A stretch of 32,310 bases of DNA from Penium margaritaceum (GCA_023375785.1 SZWC01007330.1:45774-78083); one strand, 5' to 3'; shown: positions 8,560-18,296, counted from the first letter of the stretch. Numbers and translations are program-made. Notes: generated from the sequence alone by a model not told the origin.

Positions 8560-9987
8560 ATGAGCAACTACAATGTGCGTGGCTACCTCGACATCCTAAA
8601 AGGGATCAAGACAGCACCCGCCGATGCGACCGTGATGAGCTCACCTTGCAGCATGGATGATGAAGAACAACATGGCTCTTGCCATTATTGTGACGTCCAT
8701 CAAGGAGACTCAACACTCCCACATCACAGGATGCATGTTGGTTGCCGAAGCCTACGCAAAGCTTTCACGCATGCATCAATCCAACTCCCTAGCAAACCAA
8801 CTCTTCATCTTCCAAAGGTTGATGTCGATGAGGGTGAGCGAAGGAGAATGAATACCCGCATTTTTGTAGTCATTCAACAAAGTGTTGCAGGAGGTCCAGA
8901 AAATGAAATGGAATCTTGCCTCCAACATGCATGCCATGATCCTTTCATGGCGCTGCTGGAAAACTGGGGCTCCTTGATCACCGTATTTGATGGCTGGAAG
9001 GAGGCAGATCTGACGTATGTGGCTGTCGCCAAACACGTCCGCAAGGAGTCCATGCGACGGAGTGGCAGTGAGCCAAACATCTCAGCCTATGCCTCTTGCT
9101 TCTGTGGACAAGGTGCAAGCTCTCGGACCAGTCAAGGCAACAGCGGAAATGGTGGCAGTGGAGGGAAAGGCAATGGTGGCGGGAAGAGTTCCAAGAAGCC
9201 CGGCAACTGTCACAACTGTGGCAAGGCTGGGCACGGGGCCAGAGACTGCCGTAGTCCCAAGACAGAAGGCGGGAACAAAGGTGGAAAGGAGAAGAAGGAG
9301 CTTACCAACATGATGGCTAGGGGGCTTCCCATGAAGGGGCAGCGATCCTTAGGCCCGAGGCATTCGCCCTTGACTCGGGCACCATTCACCACTCATCAAA
9401 AGAGAAGGGTGGATTTGTCTCCATGGCCGAATCTGTCATGCGCATCAAGCCGTGTGAACCGTGGCGTCGTCGAAGTCATGGGTGAAGGGGAGAAGGTGAT
9501 CACGTTTAATGTGAACGGTGCGGAGAAGGAAGTGAACCTTTAAAAGGTGGTATACATGCCCTCCTTCACAGCAAACTTATTGTCCTTCTCACAAATCACC
9601 GACAACAGCATGACAGTGGTGTTCACCAACAAGGAGGCCGTGGCCCTAAAAAATAAGGACATCCAGATTTTATACACCAAAGAGGACCTCATGCTTCAAG
9701 TTCCAAGAGTCGACGGCCTCTACATGCTTCAAACCAAAGTCACCAAGGTGTCGGATGAGGGACTCGCATGTGCCACCAAATAAATGGCACCGGAGCCAAA
9801 GGATAAACCGTCGGCCACCGCTACGGCCGCCACACCAACGAAAGACATAGACACTGTAGCACCGGCAGTTTGGCCATGTGGCCAATAGCACATTGCAAAA
9901 GATGCAGGAGCAAGAGGTAGTCCGTGGAATGGAAGGGTGCACCATGAAGCATGACAGAGGGTGTACATTGTGTGAACCATGCCTCCA
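8560..9987 (+). pseudogene. Element B/D gag, protease and GAG-pre-integrase (5' part)
   Basis: The frame 8560-9543 begins at an ATG that is probably not the original start, because the gag N-terminus is deleted. YLDILKGIK matches gag, then the true frame shifts (about 8655 to 8890 reads on in another frame) and returns near 8940. The zinc knuckle CHNCGKAGHGARDC is intact in spacing (C-X2-C-X4-H-X4-C) at about 9208-9250. A TAG at 8867-8869 replaces a gag Gln at the same place as the TAG at 11731 in C. Protease follows with further breaks (stops near 9541 and 9781). The sequence ends abruptly at 9987 at the CEPC motif where element C entered; the other half is at 16317. Confidence 0.75.
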
Positions 9988-10292
9988 TGTCTAGAGTAGC
10001 ACAACATCACTTCTAGCTTGTGCATTCCATGTAGTCGAGATCCGGCTACAGAGTGGTTTGTACTTGTACCTTGGAAGACCCAGATCGAGTCCTTACTGAT
10101 CCTTTTCTGTCGTATATCGTCTGCATATGGCCGAGCCCCAGACGCCCAGTGACATGCTCTAGTGTCTATTGTTCTTCTATGCCCCATGGCCACTGCTATG
10201 GGTTGACGGACAGGTTGGGCATGCACTGCTCCCTTGGAGTAAGTCCCCCAAACCTTGTTCGTGGTGCAAGTCCAAGCGAGACACCAGAAGTG

Positions 10293-10369
10293 TAGCGCAA
10301 CGGATAGCATGTTGGACTTAGGGAAAACAGGTCCTTCGATCGAGCCTTGATGTGCGCATGAGGTTTTTT
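10293..10369 (+). other. tRNA-Arg-like module in the Y-family LTR
   Basis: TAGCGCAACGG (10293-10303) followed by ATAGCATGTTGGACTT resembles the D and anticodon arms of eukaryotic tRNA-Arg. A T arm follows at 10330-10346 with loop TTCGATC and four of five stem pairs. A run of six T (10364-10369) ends the unit like a Pol III terminator. The acceptor stem and the 3' half of the anticodon stem do not pair. It sits in U3 at about the same place as the unlike tRNA module of family X. Confidence 0.55.
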
Positions 10370-10770
10370 GACCTTCTAGCACAGGGGAAGTTTGTTAGAC
10401 ATTTCTCCATGCATGAGGAGAGTGCGCCACTTGGCGGTCAGTGGATGCGCCAATTGGCGGACTGGTGAGGTGGTGTGGAGTGACCACCCCAAAAGTGTCA
10501 CTACCCACACACCTTAGAAGCCAGGCCTAGGACTATATGTACCAGGCTCATTCCTCATTCTAATTACACAATCTGGCCTTAGATGCTCCTCACAGAGTTG
10601 TCCAACTAAGGAACAGTATAAAGAAGACACTAGTTGGTCTAAGCCCCAGGAGTTAGTCTTTGACTAGCACCTTGCGCGAAAGTGACCAAGTGTTAAGTGG
10701 ACACAGTTGCTAGTAAGTGATTGCCTAGGAACTGCTCTGTGTGGAACCGTGATCCTGGGGGTGATATCTT

Positions 10771-10792
10771 CTCCTAGCTGAAATGCTAGGAG
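10771..10792 (+). other. U5 hairpin of Y-family LTR
   Basis: Arms CTCCTAGC and GCTAGGAG enclose the loop TGAAAT; all 8 pairs match. It ends 65 nt before the primer-binding site, the same distance as the X-family hairpin, and it is intact in the 3' LTR too (about 15754-15775). Confidence 0.65.
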
Positions 10793-10857
10793 CGGACGGC
10801 AGGTGCTATTTTGTCGGCCTTGTTTTCTAGTCCGTTTGCCTCAGGCTGGTTGACAAA

Positions 10858-10872
10858 GGGTTATGGGCCCAC
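10858..10872 (+). promoter_or_regulatory. Primer-binding site of element C (tRNA anticodon arm)
   Basis: GGGTTATGGGCCCAC is a perfect 15-base complement to the anticodon arm of plant initiator methionine tRNA. It lies two bases after the LTR end TTGACA. Confidence 0.75.
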
Positions 10873-11247
10873 ACTGACCAGTTGTAAGGCACGCTTCGCT
10901 CAACTCTGGTACGCTCTCTCCAGGTGCACACGCCGGCTCCATCAACTCCATCAGCTCCATCAGCTTCATCAGCTCCAACGGCTTGGTCTGCACTTAGCAC
11001 ACAGGGACTAAGGACAAGCTCTGCCCTAGGAGGCACGACCCTTGTGTCCCAACCAGGACAAGCTCTGCCCTTGGTGGCAAGATCTTGGGTGTGTTGGTGT
11101 AGATGTATTCTCTGTCTGCAGGTGAACATCGGCTGGAGGGGTAAGCAACGGATCTGCATCCTAAAACCGGTAGCAGACATCAGCTAACATCAGCCTACAT
11201 CGGCCTCAACGCAGCAGAGACGTGGGAAGCAGACAAGGGCAACAAAA
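10873..11247 (+). other. Leader of element C with five 9-bp repeats
   Basis: Untranslated leader up to the gag ATG. At 10937-10981 it carries five units of 9 bp close to CTCCATCAG. The leader is homologous to those of B/D and E. Any packaging signal should lie here, but none can be named from sequence. Confidence 0.6.
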
Positions 11248-11733
11248 ATGGTTGACCCATCGGGAGGAGTGGGGGCTGCTGCAGAGCAGTCCTCAAGCTC
11301 AACAGTGGCTACCACAGGGCAGACCACTGGAGCAAATATGAGTGCCATGTCACTGCCGCAAGGTCTTGGACCCCTGGGAGGAATCCCCATTTTGGAAGGG
11401 ATTGACTTCCCCCTTTGGAGATGGCAGTTTGAGCTGGCGATGAAAGTGCGCGGCTTCATCAAGCTACTGAAGGGAGAGGAGCAGGTTCCCGCGGAAGGCA
11501 CATCTGAGCATGAGGCTTGGATGGATCGAAATGATATTGTAATGTCATTCCTCAGCAACGCAATAGCCAAGAGGTATGTTCCCATCATTGCCGGGTACAC
11601 GCTGGCTTCCGAAGCTTACAACAAGCTCAAGCGCGTGCACCAATCCACCTCCCTCACGAACAGACCATTCATCTTACAACGGCTGATCAGCATGCGGGTG
11701 AATGAGGGTGAATCAATCCCCGATTTCCTATAG
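11248..11733 (+). CDS. Element C Gag, N-terminal part (ends at in-frame TAG)
   Basis: Gag forms the virus-like particle that carries element RNA in the cytoplasm. The start is the first ATG of the long frame, in the context AACAAAAATGG, about 375 nt after the primer-binding site. Residues about 50-65 (GIDFPLWRWQFELAMKVRG) are the conserved LTR-copia gag N-terminal segment, and residues 115-161 (ASEAYNKLKRVHQS, then LQRLISMRVNEGESIP) belong to the UBN2-type gag domain. The frame ends at a TAG (11731-11733), after which the same frame goes on with the rest of Gag. Related copies have Gln at this position, so it is most simply a CAG-to-TAG nonsense change. The related copy B has a TAG at the same place. 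Confidence 0.8.
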   Translation: MVDPSGGVGAAAEQSSSSTVATTGQTTGANMSAMSLPQGLGPLGGIPILEGIDFPLWRWQFELAMKVRGFIKLLKGEEQVPAEGTSEHEAWMDRNDIVMSFLSNAIAKRYVPIIAGYTLASEAYNKLKRVHQSTSLTNRPFILQRLISMRVNEGESIPDFL

Positions 11734-13413
11734 GAGTTTGAAGGACTCCTTGGCGAGGCTCGCCAGATGAACTGGGACCTTGACGAGAACATGCAAGCCA
11801 TGATCCTCCTCATGGCGCTACCGGAGAGCTGGAGTCCAATGATCACCGTCATGGGCGGCTGGAAGGAGGACGACCCGACGTACACGGCAGTGTCTGAGTA
11901 CGTGCAAAACGAGGCCATGCGCCGCAGCGGAAGTGAGGCTAACTTCTCAGCCTATGCCGTACGCTACGGTGGCCGCGGGAGCAAAGGGTCAGCCTCTGGT
12001 CAGAAAGGCGACAGCGGAAGCGGTGGCGGCGGAGGCAACAATGGCAGCAAGGCTCCCAAGCGACAGGGTAACTGCCGCAACTGCAGCAAACCTGGGCACT
12101 GGGCAAGAGAGTGCAGGTCGCCAAAGAAGGAAAACGGCGGAAGCGGTGGCAACAAAGGCAACAAAAAGGGTGGCAAAGAAGCCACCAATATGGTGGCACA
12201 GAGCATGCCTCCAGCAGAAGGAGCGGCGCTGCTCAGGCCAGGAGCTTTTGGGCTCGACTCCGGCACCGATCATCACTCCAGCAACGACCAGGCTGGATTT
12301 GTCTCCATCGGCCCCACCGATCGACGGTTCAGATGTGCAAACGGCAGTGTCGTTAACGCAAAGGGCGTGGGAGACAAGCTGGTGAGCATCAACCTTAATG
12401 GTGCAGAGAAGGATCTACGGCTACGTGACGTGGTCTACATGCCCTCCTTTGCGGCAAATCTTCTGTCTGTGTCAAAGATAACGGTCAACAACATGACAGT
12501 GGTGTTCACACAGAAGAAGGCGGTCATCCCCAGGAACGAGGACATCAAGGTCCTCTATGCCAACAAAGATCTCGTGGCACAGGTTCCACGGGTTGACGGA
12601 CTCTACGTATTGCAGACAACGGCAGCAAAGACCTCGGAGGACGAGGGTCATGCGGGTGCAGCAAAGGCAGTGGTCTCGGCACCAACACAGGAGAGCACAC
12701 CAACAAGAACTGAAAAAGCATCCTCTGCCGCAAAGGACGAAGACACTGATCTGTGGCACAGACGCTTTGGGCACGTTGCAAACAGCACGCTCCAAGTAAT
12801 TCAGCAACAACAGCTGGTCCGTGGCATGGATGGTTGCAAGAAGGATGCGGTTGAGTGTGGCAGCCTGTGTGAACCTTGCCTCCAAGGCAAGACCAAGCGA
12901 ACTTGCTTTGAGCGCAATGGTCGCCGCGCAGAAGCAGCCCTTGACCTGATTCACACCAACGTGTGCGGACCCTTTCGCACGGCATCAAACGGTGGTAGCA
13001 AGTATTTTCTGACCTTCATAGACAACCACAGCCGCAAGGTGTGGATCTTCTTCCTCAAAACAAAGGGAGAGGTCAGAGAAAAGTTGCAAGAGTTTGTCGC
13101 CATGGTGGAGCGGCAGACGGGAAAGAGAGTCAAAGGGATGCGGAGCGACAACGGCGGAGAGTACGAGGCATGCAAGGGCTGGTTGAGGCAACATGGGATC
13201 AACCACCAGCCCACAACGCCTTACACACCGCAGAGCAATGGTGTTGCCAAACGGATGAATCAGACCATCCCCGGCATGGTGCGTAGCATGCTCTTCGATG
13301 CAAAGCTTCCACCGCGGTTCTGGGCAGAAGCGGCAAGAACGGCATGCTATCTCGTCAACCTGACTCCTGCGGCTGCTCTGGGCAGGCGCGGAAAAAAGAA
13401 GGGAGAGCATTAG
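11734..13413 (+). CDS. Element C Gag C-terminus, protease and integrase
   Basis: This continues the frame of 11248-11733 for 559 codons; the first internal ATG is at 11767. In order: gag end (MALPESWSPMITVMGGW), a glycine-rich stretch, a CCHC zinc knuckle (Cys 12073, Cys 12082, His 12097, Cys 12112), protease with active site DSG at 12256-12264, the GAG-pre-integrase zinc domain (WHRRFGHV to CEPC, about 12754-12885), then the integrase core. The first catalytic Asp of integrase is Asn (IHTNVCGP), the second is kept (SDNGGEYE), and the third, normally Glu, is Lys (NGVAKRMNQ). The enzyme should therefore be inactive although the frame is open. It ends at a TAG (13411-13413) in the same frame as the RT part. 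Confidence 0.85.
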   Translation, partial: EFEGLLGEARQMNWDLDENMQAMILLMALPESWSPMITVMGGWKEDDPTYTAVSEYVQNEAMRRSGSEANFSAYAVRYGGRGSKGSASGQKGDSGSGGGGGNNGSKAPKRQGNCRNCSKPGHWARECRSPKKENGGSGGNKGNKKGGKEATNMVAQSMPPAEGAALLRPGAFGLDSGTDHHSSNDQAGFVSIGPTDRRFRCANGSVVNAKGVGDKLVSINLNGAEKDLRLRDVVYMPSFAANLLSVSKITVNNMTVVFTQKKAVIPRNEDIKVLYANKDLVAQVPRVDGLYVLQTTAAKTSEDEGHAGAAKAVVSAPTQESTPTRTEKASSAAKDEDTDLWHRRFGHVANSTLQVIQQQQLVRGMDGCKKDAVECGSLCEPCLQGKTKRTCFERNGRRAEAALDLIHTNVCGPFRTASNGGSKYFLTFIDNHSRKVWIFFLKTKGEVREKLQEFVAMVERQTGKRVKGMRSDNGGEYEACKGWLRQHGINHQPTTPYTPQSNGVAKRMNQTIPGMVRSMLFDAKLPPRFWAEAARTACYLVNLTPAAALGRRGKKKGEH

Positions 13414-14753
13414 ATGACACCACAACAAGTTTGGTCAGGGAAGAAGCCGGACGCATCACACCTGAAAGTATTCGGCTGCACCGCATGGGCAAAGGTCCAG
13501 GCGGGTGAGGGTGCCGGCAAGCTGGATTCAAGAGCACGAAAGTGCGTTATGGTGGGCTATGAGACGGCCCACAAGACATATCGCTTGTGGGACCTGGCAG
13601 GAAGAAGACTCATCACCAGCCGGGATGTCACCTTTGACGAGAGGAAACCAGGCAAGGAAGAGATGCTTGATCCCACGGAAGCTCCAAAACAGGGAGAGTG
13701 GTTGGTGCTGCTAGAGTCAGGAGATCAAGCTCCTGAAAACTGGCAAGTGGTGCCAGTGCGGCAGGCCGTGAAGAAGAGTGGTGTGCCAGGGGGAGCNGAC
13801 ACTGGAAGCTGGACTGGACTGAGCTGGTCCTGTTTGGCTCAGGGAGAGCCGCTCACTGTGGCTGAAGCGCTGGCAAGGCCCGATGCGGCCAAGTGGAAGG
13901 AGGCGGTGGACAGCGAGCTCGCGTCCATCGAAGAAAATGGCACATGGGTGCTGGTGGACAGACCCGCTAACGCTCACGTGGTGGGCTCAAAGTGGGTGCT
14001 CAGGTTGAAGCGGAAGCAAGATGATAGCATCGACAAGTACAAGGCAAGGGTCGTGGCGAAAGGGTTCTCACAGCGCGCAGGTTCTGAGTACGATGAGACC
14101 TTCGCACCGGTCGTCACGTTTGCCTCCATCAGGTCCCTACTTGCTGTTGCTGCCGCCAAAGACCTTGAGATCCACCAGATGGATGTGAAGACAGCCTTCC
14201 TTTATGGGAAGCTCGACAAGGAGGTGCTAATGGAGGTACCGGAAGGTGTCAAAGCACCCGAGGGTAAGGTGTGCAAGCTGGTGAAGGCGTTGTACAGACT
14301 GCAACAGGCCCCACGGATCTGGTACAAGGAGATGGACAGCTTCATGGCTGAGGTTTCCTTCGCACATTGCAAAAATGACCCTAGCCTCTATGTGCGGGAG
14401 GACGAACGTGGCTTGCTACTTGTGGCGTTGTACGTGGATGATCTTATCATGTGTTCTTCCTCGCAGGAGGCCATCATGGACCTCAAGAAAAATCTGGCCA
14501 GCAGATTTAAGATGAAGGACATGGGACCTCTCGAGTACTACCTTGGGATTTCTGTTCACCGCAACCGCAAAGCAGGCACCATCGAGCTCAACCAGACCAA
14601 GTACATCATGGACATCTTGAAGCGCTACAACATGGAGGACTGCAAGCCCGTCAGCACCCCCATGCCCTCCGACTGCAAGCTCTCCTCCTCCATGTCACCA
14701 AGCAACGAGGCAGACCGGCGGGAGATGCAAAACATTCCATACCAGTCCGCCGT
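13414..14753 (+). CDS. Element C integrase C-terminus and reverse transcriptase (cut by gap)
   Basis: In the same frame as the two preceding segments. It opens with VWSGKKPDASHLKVFGC (integrase C-terminal region), passes a shortened linker with one N at 13797, then enters RT near 13860: WKEAVDSELASIEENGTW, the stretch KARVVAKGFSQ, IHQMDVKTAFLYGKLDKEV, and the catalytic box YVDDLI at 14431-14448. PLEYYLGIS and YQSA lead into the RNase H connection, which is lost in the N gap. The acidic linker before RT is about 180 bp shorter than in D and E. RT motifs look intact, so among the elements here C could most recently have made cDNA. Confidence 0.85.
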
Positions 14754-15320
14754 NNNNNNNNNNNNNNNNNNNNNNNNNNNNNNNNNNNNNNNNNNNNNNN
14801 NNNNNNNNNNNNNNNNNNNNNNNNNNNNNNNNNNNNNNNNNNNNNNNNNNNNNNNNNNNNNNNNNNNNNNNNNNNNNNNNNNNNNNNNNNNNNNNNNNNN
14901 NNNNNNNNNNNNNNNNNNNNNNNNNNNNNNNNNNNNNNNNNNNNNNNNNNNNNNNNNNNNNNNNNNNNNNNNNNNNNNNNNNNNNNNNNNNNNNNNNNNN
15001 NNNNNNNNNNNNNNNNNNNNNNNNNNNNNNNNNNNNNNNNNNNNNNNNNNNNNNNNNNNNNNNNNNNNNNNNNNNNNNNNNNNNNNNNNNNNNNNNNNNN
15101 NNNNNNNNNNNNNNNNNNNNNNNNNNNNNNNNNNNNNNNNNNNNNNNNNNNNNNNNNNNNNNNNNNNNNNNNNNNNNNNNNNNNNNNNNNNNNNNNNNNN
15201 NNNNNNNNNNNNNNNNNNNNNNNNNNNNNNNNNNNNNNNNNNNNNNNNNNNNNNNNNNNNNNNNNNNNNNNNNNNNNNNNNNNNNNNNNNNNNNNNNNNN
15301 NNNNNNNNNNNNNNNNNNNN
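14754..15320. other. Assembly gap, 567 N
   Basis: The gap hides RNase H, the polypurine tract and the 5' part of the 3' LTR of C. By comparison with element E and the 5' LTR about 1.1 kb should be missing, so either the gap length is arbitrary or DNA was really lost. Confidence 0.95.
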
Positions 15321-15838
15321 CGATCGAGCCTTGATGTGCGCAGGAGGTTTTTTGACCTTCTAGCACAGGGGAAATTTGTTAAACATTTCTCCATGCATGA
15401 GGAGAGTGCGCCACTTGGCGGTCAGTGGATGCGCCAATTGGTGGAATGGTGAGGTGGTGTGGAGTCACCACCCCAAAAGTGTCACTAGCCACACACCTTA
15501 GAAGCCAGACCTAGGACTATATGTACCAGGCTCATTCCTCATTCTAATTACACAATCTGGCCTTAGATGCTCCTCACAGAGTTGTCCAACTAAGGAACAG
15601 TATAAAGAAGACACTGGTTGGTCTAAGCCCCAGGAGTTAGTCTTTGACTAGCACCTCGCGCGAAAGTGACCAAGTGTTAAGTGGACACAGTTGCTAGCAA
15701 GTGATTGCCTAGGAACTGCTTAGTGTGGATCCGTGATCCTGAGGGTGATATCTTCTCCTAGCTGAAATGCTAGGAGCGGACGGCAGGTGCTATTGTGTCG
15801 GCCTTGTTTTCTAGTCCGTTTGCCTCAGGCCGCTTGAC
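15321..15838 (+). repeat. 3' LTR of element C (last 518 bp)
   Basis: Collinear with 10338-10855, about 18 differences by hand count and no indels. It ends GCTTGACA and is followed by unrelated DNA rather than a primer-binding site, as expected for a 3' LTR. The first 350 bp lie in the gap; the visible part starts inside the T arm of the tRNA-like module. Confidence 0.85.
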
Positions 15839-16316
15839 AGTGTCTTGGTAGGCGTAACTTCCCTAGCTATCACTTACCGGTGGTGCTATACATTGCATCT
15901 ATTCTTCTCTGTAAAGACCCGGGCACTCATTGGGCTGTTCCGGTGCCTCAGGAGACCTTTTCTTATTTTTTTTCACTTTCGTGGACTGCATTTTTGCTTT
16001 CGTACATTTTGGTGCGATGGGGATGACGGGGCCTGGCAGGCTAGCCGCTAGTCCCCAGTACATAAGGTTACTGTAGGGCTCATTGTATGCTTCCCTTGGT
16101 TCTTGATCTATGCATTCCAGACTTAGCCAAATGTTGGCACTGCAACTCTCTGAATCACCACCAAAGCTTGTGTGTCTTCTAACATGGGCCTCCATACCCT
16201 AGAACACTTTCATCATGGTATCACAGCGCAGGTGGGTCATGTGAGCATCAAAGCAGCAAAGCAGATTTGAAATGCCGCTGAGGTGCGCCACATGGTGCCA
16301 CGGAGGCAGAATCATT
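15839..16316. other. Orphan 478-bp segment between C and the rest of B/D
   Basis: Matches neither B/D, C, E nor F. It has a poly-T stretch (15964-15980) and short open frames without domains. It may be filler from a repair event, a piece of another insertion, or sequence brought in by a misjoin at the gap. Confidence 0.5.
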
Positions 16317-17298
16317 AACGAGCAGAGCATGTCTTGAAACCGATGCACAGTGACGAGTGTGGACCCTTCCGCACACCGTCTAACAGAGAAAGCAAGTACT
16401 TCCAGACCTTCATTGACGACCATAGCCGCAAGTTGTGGATCTACTTCCTCATAACAAAGGAAGAGGTTAAGGAGAAGGCCCTCGAGTTCATCGCCATGGT
16501 GGAGTGGCAAACGTCGAAGAAGGTGAAGATGCTCCAATGTAACAATGGTGGTGAGTACAAGGTATGCAGGCCTTGGCTCAAGCGTCATAGCATTCACCAC
16601 GAGCAAACCACCCCTTACATACCCCAAAGCAAAGGCGTTGCCGAGAAGATGAACCAGACCCTGCTCGTCATGGTGCAAAACATGTTCTTCGACGCCGAGC
16701 TCCAACCTCGTTTTGGGCAGAAGCAGTAACAACGGGCTGCTACCTCTTGAATCTCACACCAACAACCGCCTTGCTGAATTGTGGAAAGAATCACGACAAG
16801 AACCTCAAGACCCCACAAGAATCATGGTCGGGAAAGAAACCCAACGCATCTCATCTGAAGGCCTTTGGGTCTGCAGCAAGGGTGAAGACCAAGTCGGGAG
16901 GAGATGGAAGCAAACTGGACGCACGTACTAGGAAGTGCATCATGGTTGGGTACGACACATCACACAACGCCTATCGGCTTTGGGACGAGGCAGCAAGAAA
17001 GCTCGTGAGGAGCCGCAACGTCATGTTTGACGAATGCACCCTTGAAAAGGGAGAGCTGCTAGACCTGAACCTCACTCCCAAAGCGGGAGAGTGGAAAGTG
17101 TTGCTTGAGTCCGGAGACCAAGCACCCGACAACTGGCTCGCTTTGCTAGCAGGTGTTAGAAATGGAAGAGTAGCTATGGAGGATGACGCTCCATCTGACA
17201 TGGCCACGGATACCGAGGCGTCTGGGGCCTCCGAGTCTGACTTGGAGTCTAACGACTCTTCTGATGATGACGACAACGCAACAAATCACCAGCTGTAG
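16317..17298 (+). pseudogene. Element B/D integrase (3' part resumes)
   Basis: Homology to element E resumes with AACGAGCAGAGCATG, 40 bp after the point where B broke off. The frame 16334-16729 carries the integrase core: first Asp kept (HSDECGPF), second Asp changed to Asn (CNNGGEYK), third Glu kept (KGVAEKMNQ). A one-base shift near 16735 leads to 16747-17298 with the SWSGKKPNASHLKAFG segment and the acidic linker rich in Asp, Glu and Ser before RT. The catalytic triad is broken, so no active integrase. Confidence 0.75.
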
Positions 17299-18296
17299 AA
17301 GCACCAGCACCAAAGCAAGAAGCCGCACCACTACCCCGGTACATTTTGCGACCAAAGACAACACTTTTGCGATATGAGGATGATTGGACTGGCCTTAGCT
17401 GCTCATCCATGGCTTAGGGAGAGCCATCCATAGTGGCAGAGGCGATGAATGGCCCAGATATAGCTAAGTGGAAGGAGGCAGTGGATAGCAAGCTTGCGTC
17501 CATTGCTGAGAACGGCATGTGGGTGCTGGTGGATACACCTGACAAAGCCCACGTGGTGTGATCCAAGTGGGTCCTCTGAGTGAAGAACAAGCAAGACTGC
17601 AACATCGACAAGTTCAAGGCAAAGGTAGTGGCTAAGGGGTTCTCTCAACGCCCGGGCTCCGAGTATGATGAGACGTTTGCGCCCATCTTGACCTTAGCCT
17701 CCATCCGCTCTCTCCTTGGAATTGCAGCCGCAAAGAACTTAGAGATACAATAGATGGACGTCAAGAAAGCTTTTCTTTATGAGAAGCTTGACAAGGAAGA
17801 GCTGATGGAGGTGCCCAAAGGAGTCAAAGCTCCCAAGGGCAAGGTGTGCAAGTTGATGAAAGCGCTCTTCGGGCCAAAACAGGCCCCAAGGATGTGGTGC
17901 AAAGAGATGGGCGGTTTCATGACCGGCCTCTCCTTTGCGCATTGCCAGAATGACCCGAGCATGTACGTGCGCGATGATGGGAGAGGGTTGATGCTGGTTG
18001 CGCTCTACGTGGATGATCACATGATCTGTTCGACTTTGGTTAAGGTGCTGGATGAGCTGAAGTCTGTCCTCAGCAAAAGATTCAAGATGAAGGACATGGG
18101 TCCTCTCGAGTACTACCTCAAGATTGCCATCCACTACAACCAAGTAGCAGGCACCGTCAAACTCAACCAAACCAAATACATCGGTGAGGTACTAAGGGGC
18201 TACCACATGGAAGACTGCAAACCTGTCAGCATCCCAATGACGACTGATACAAAGCTAAAGGCCTCCATGTCCCCAAACAATGAAGAAAAACAATGA
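17299..18296 (+). pseudogene. Element B/D reverse transcriptase
   Basis: RT similarity begins near 17390 (DWTGLSCSSMA) and passes WKEAVDSKLASIAENG with a stop near 17574 (VL*VKN) and a TAG at 17751-17753 where relatives have Gln. The frame 17754-18296 then holds MDVKKAFLYEKLDKEELMEV, the catalytic box YVDD (about 18007-18018, followed by HM instead of LI) and MGPLEYYLKIA. It shifts frame near 18290 and has another TAG for Gln at 18323-18325. Not functional as read. Confidence 0.75.

Larger units (their letters stand above)
9988..10855 (+). repeat. 5' LTR of element C (Y family)
   Basis: 868 bp, starting TGTCTAGAG and ending GTTGACA. The start is set by the abrupt end of element B homology, the end by the primer-binding site and the matching 3' LTR. 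It shares with family X the block around ATGCACTGCTC (near 10217), a CTCCTCACAGAG block and the LTR end, but it is longer and has a different tRNA-like module (10293-10369). A TATA-like CTATATGTA lies near 10532. Confidence 0.75.
9988..15838 (+). mobile_element. Element C: Y-family copia element nested in B/D
   Basis: 5' LTR, primer-binding site, leader, a long gag-pol frame, an assembly gap and the end of a 3' LTR lie in order. By hand count the LTR parts that can be compared (10338-10855 against 15321-15838, 518 bp each, no indels) differ at about 18 places, near 3.5 percent, so C is the youngest element here. No target duplication is seen: CTCCA precedes it and GTGTC follows, and 40 bp of the host element are missing at the junction. 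A rearrangement or a misjoin at the N gap could explain this. Confidence 0.8.

Noticed and set aside
9729..10382. A 217-residue minus-strand open frame
   Set aside because: It crosses the junction of element B and the 5' LTR of C, so it cannot be an inherited gene.
11248..14753. A non-standard genetic code with TAG read as Gln, as in some green algae
   Set aside because: TAG also replaces Trp and Lys, TAA replaces Tyr, and TGA replaces Trp, Gly and Arg in neighbouring copies, with frameshifts beside them. Ordinary decay at methylated sites is simpler.
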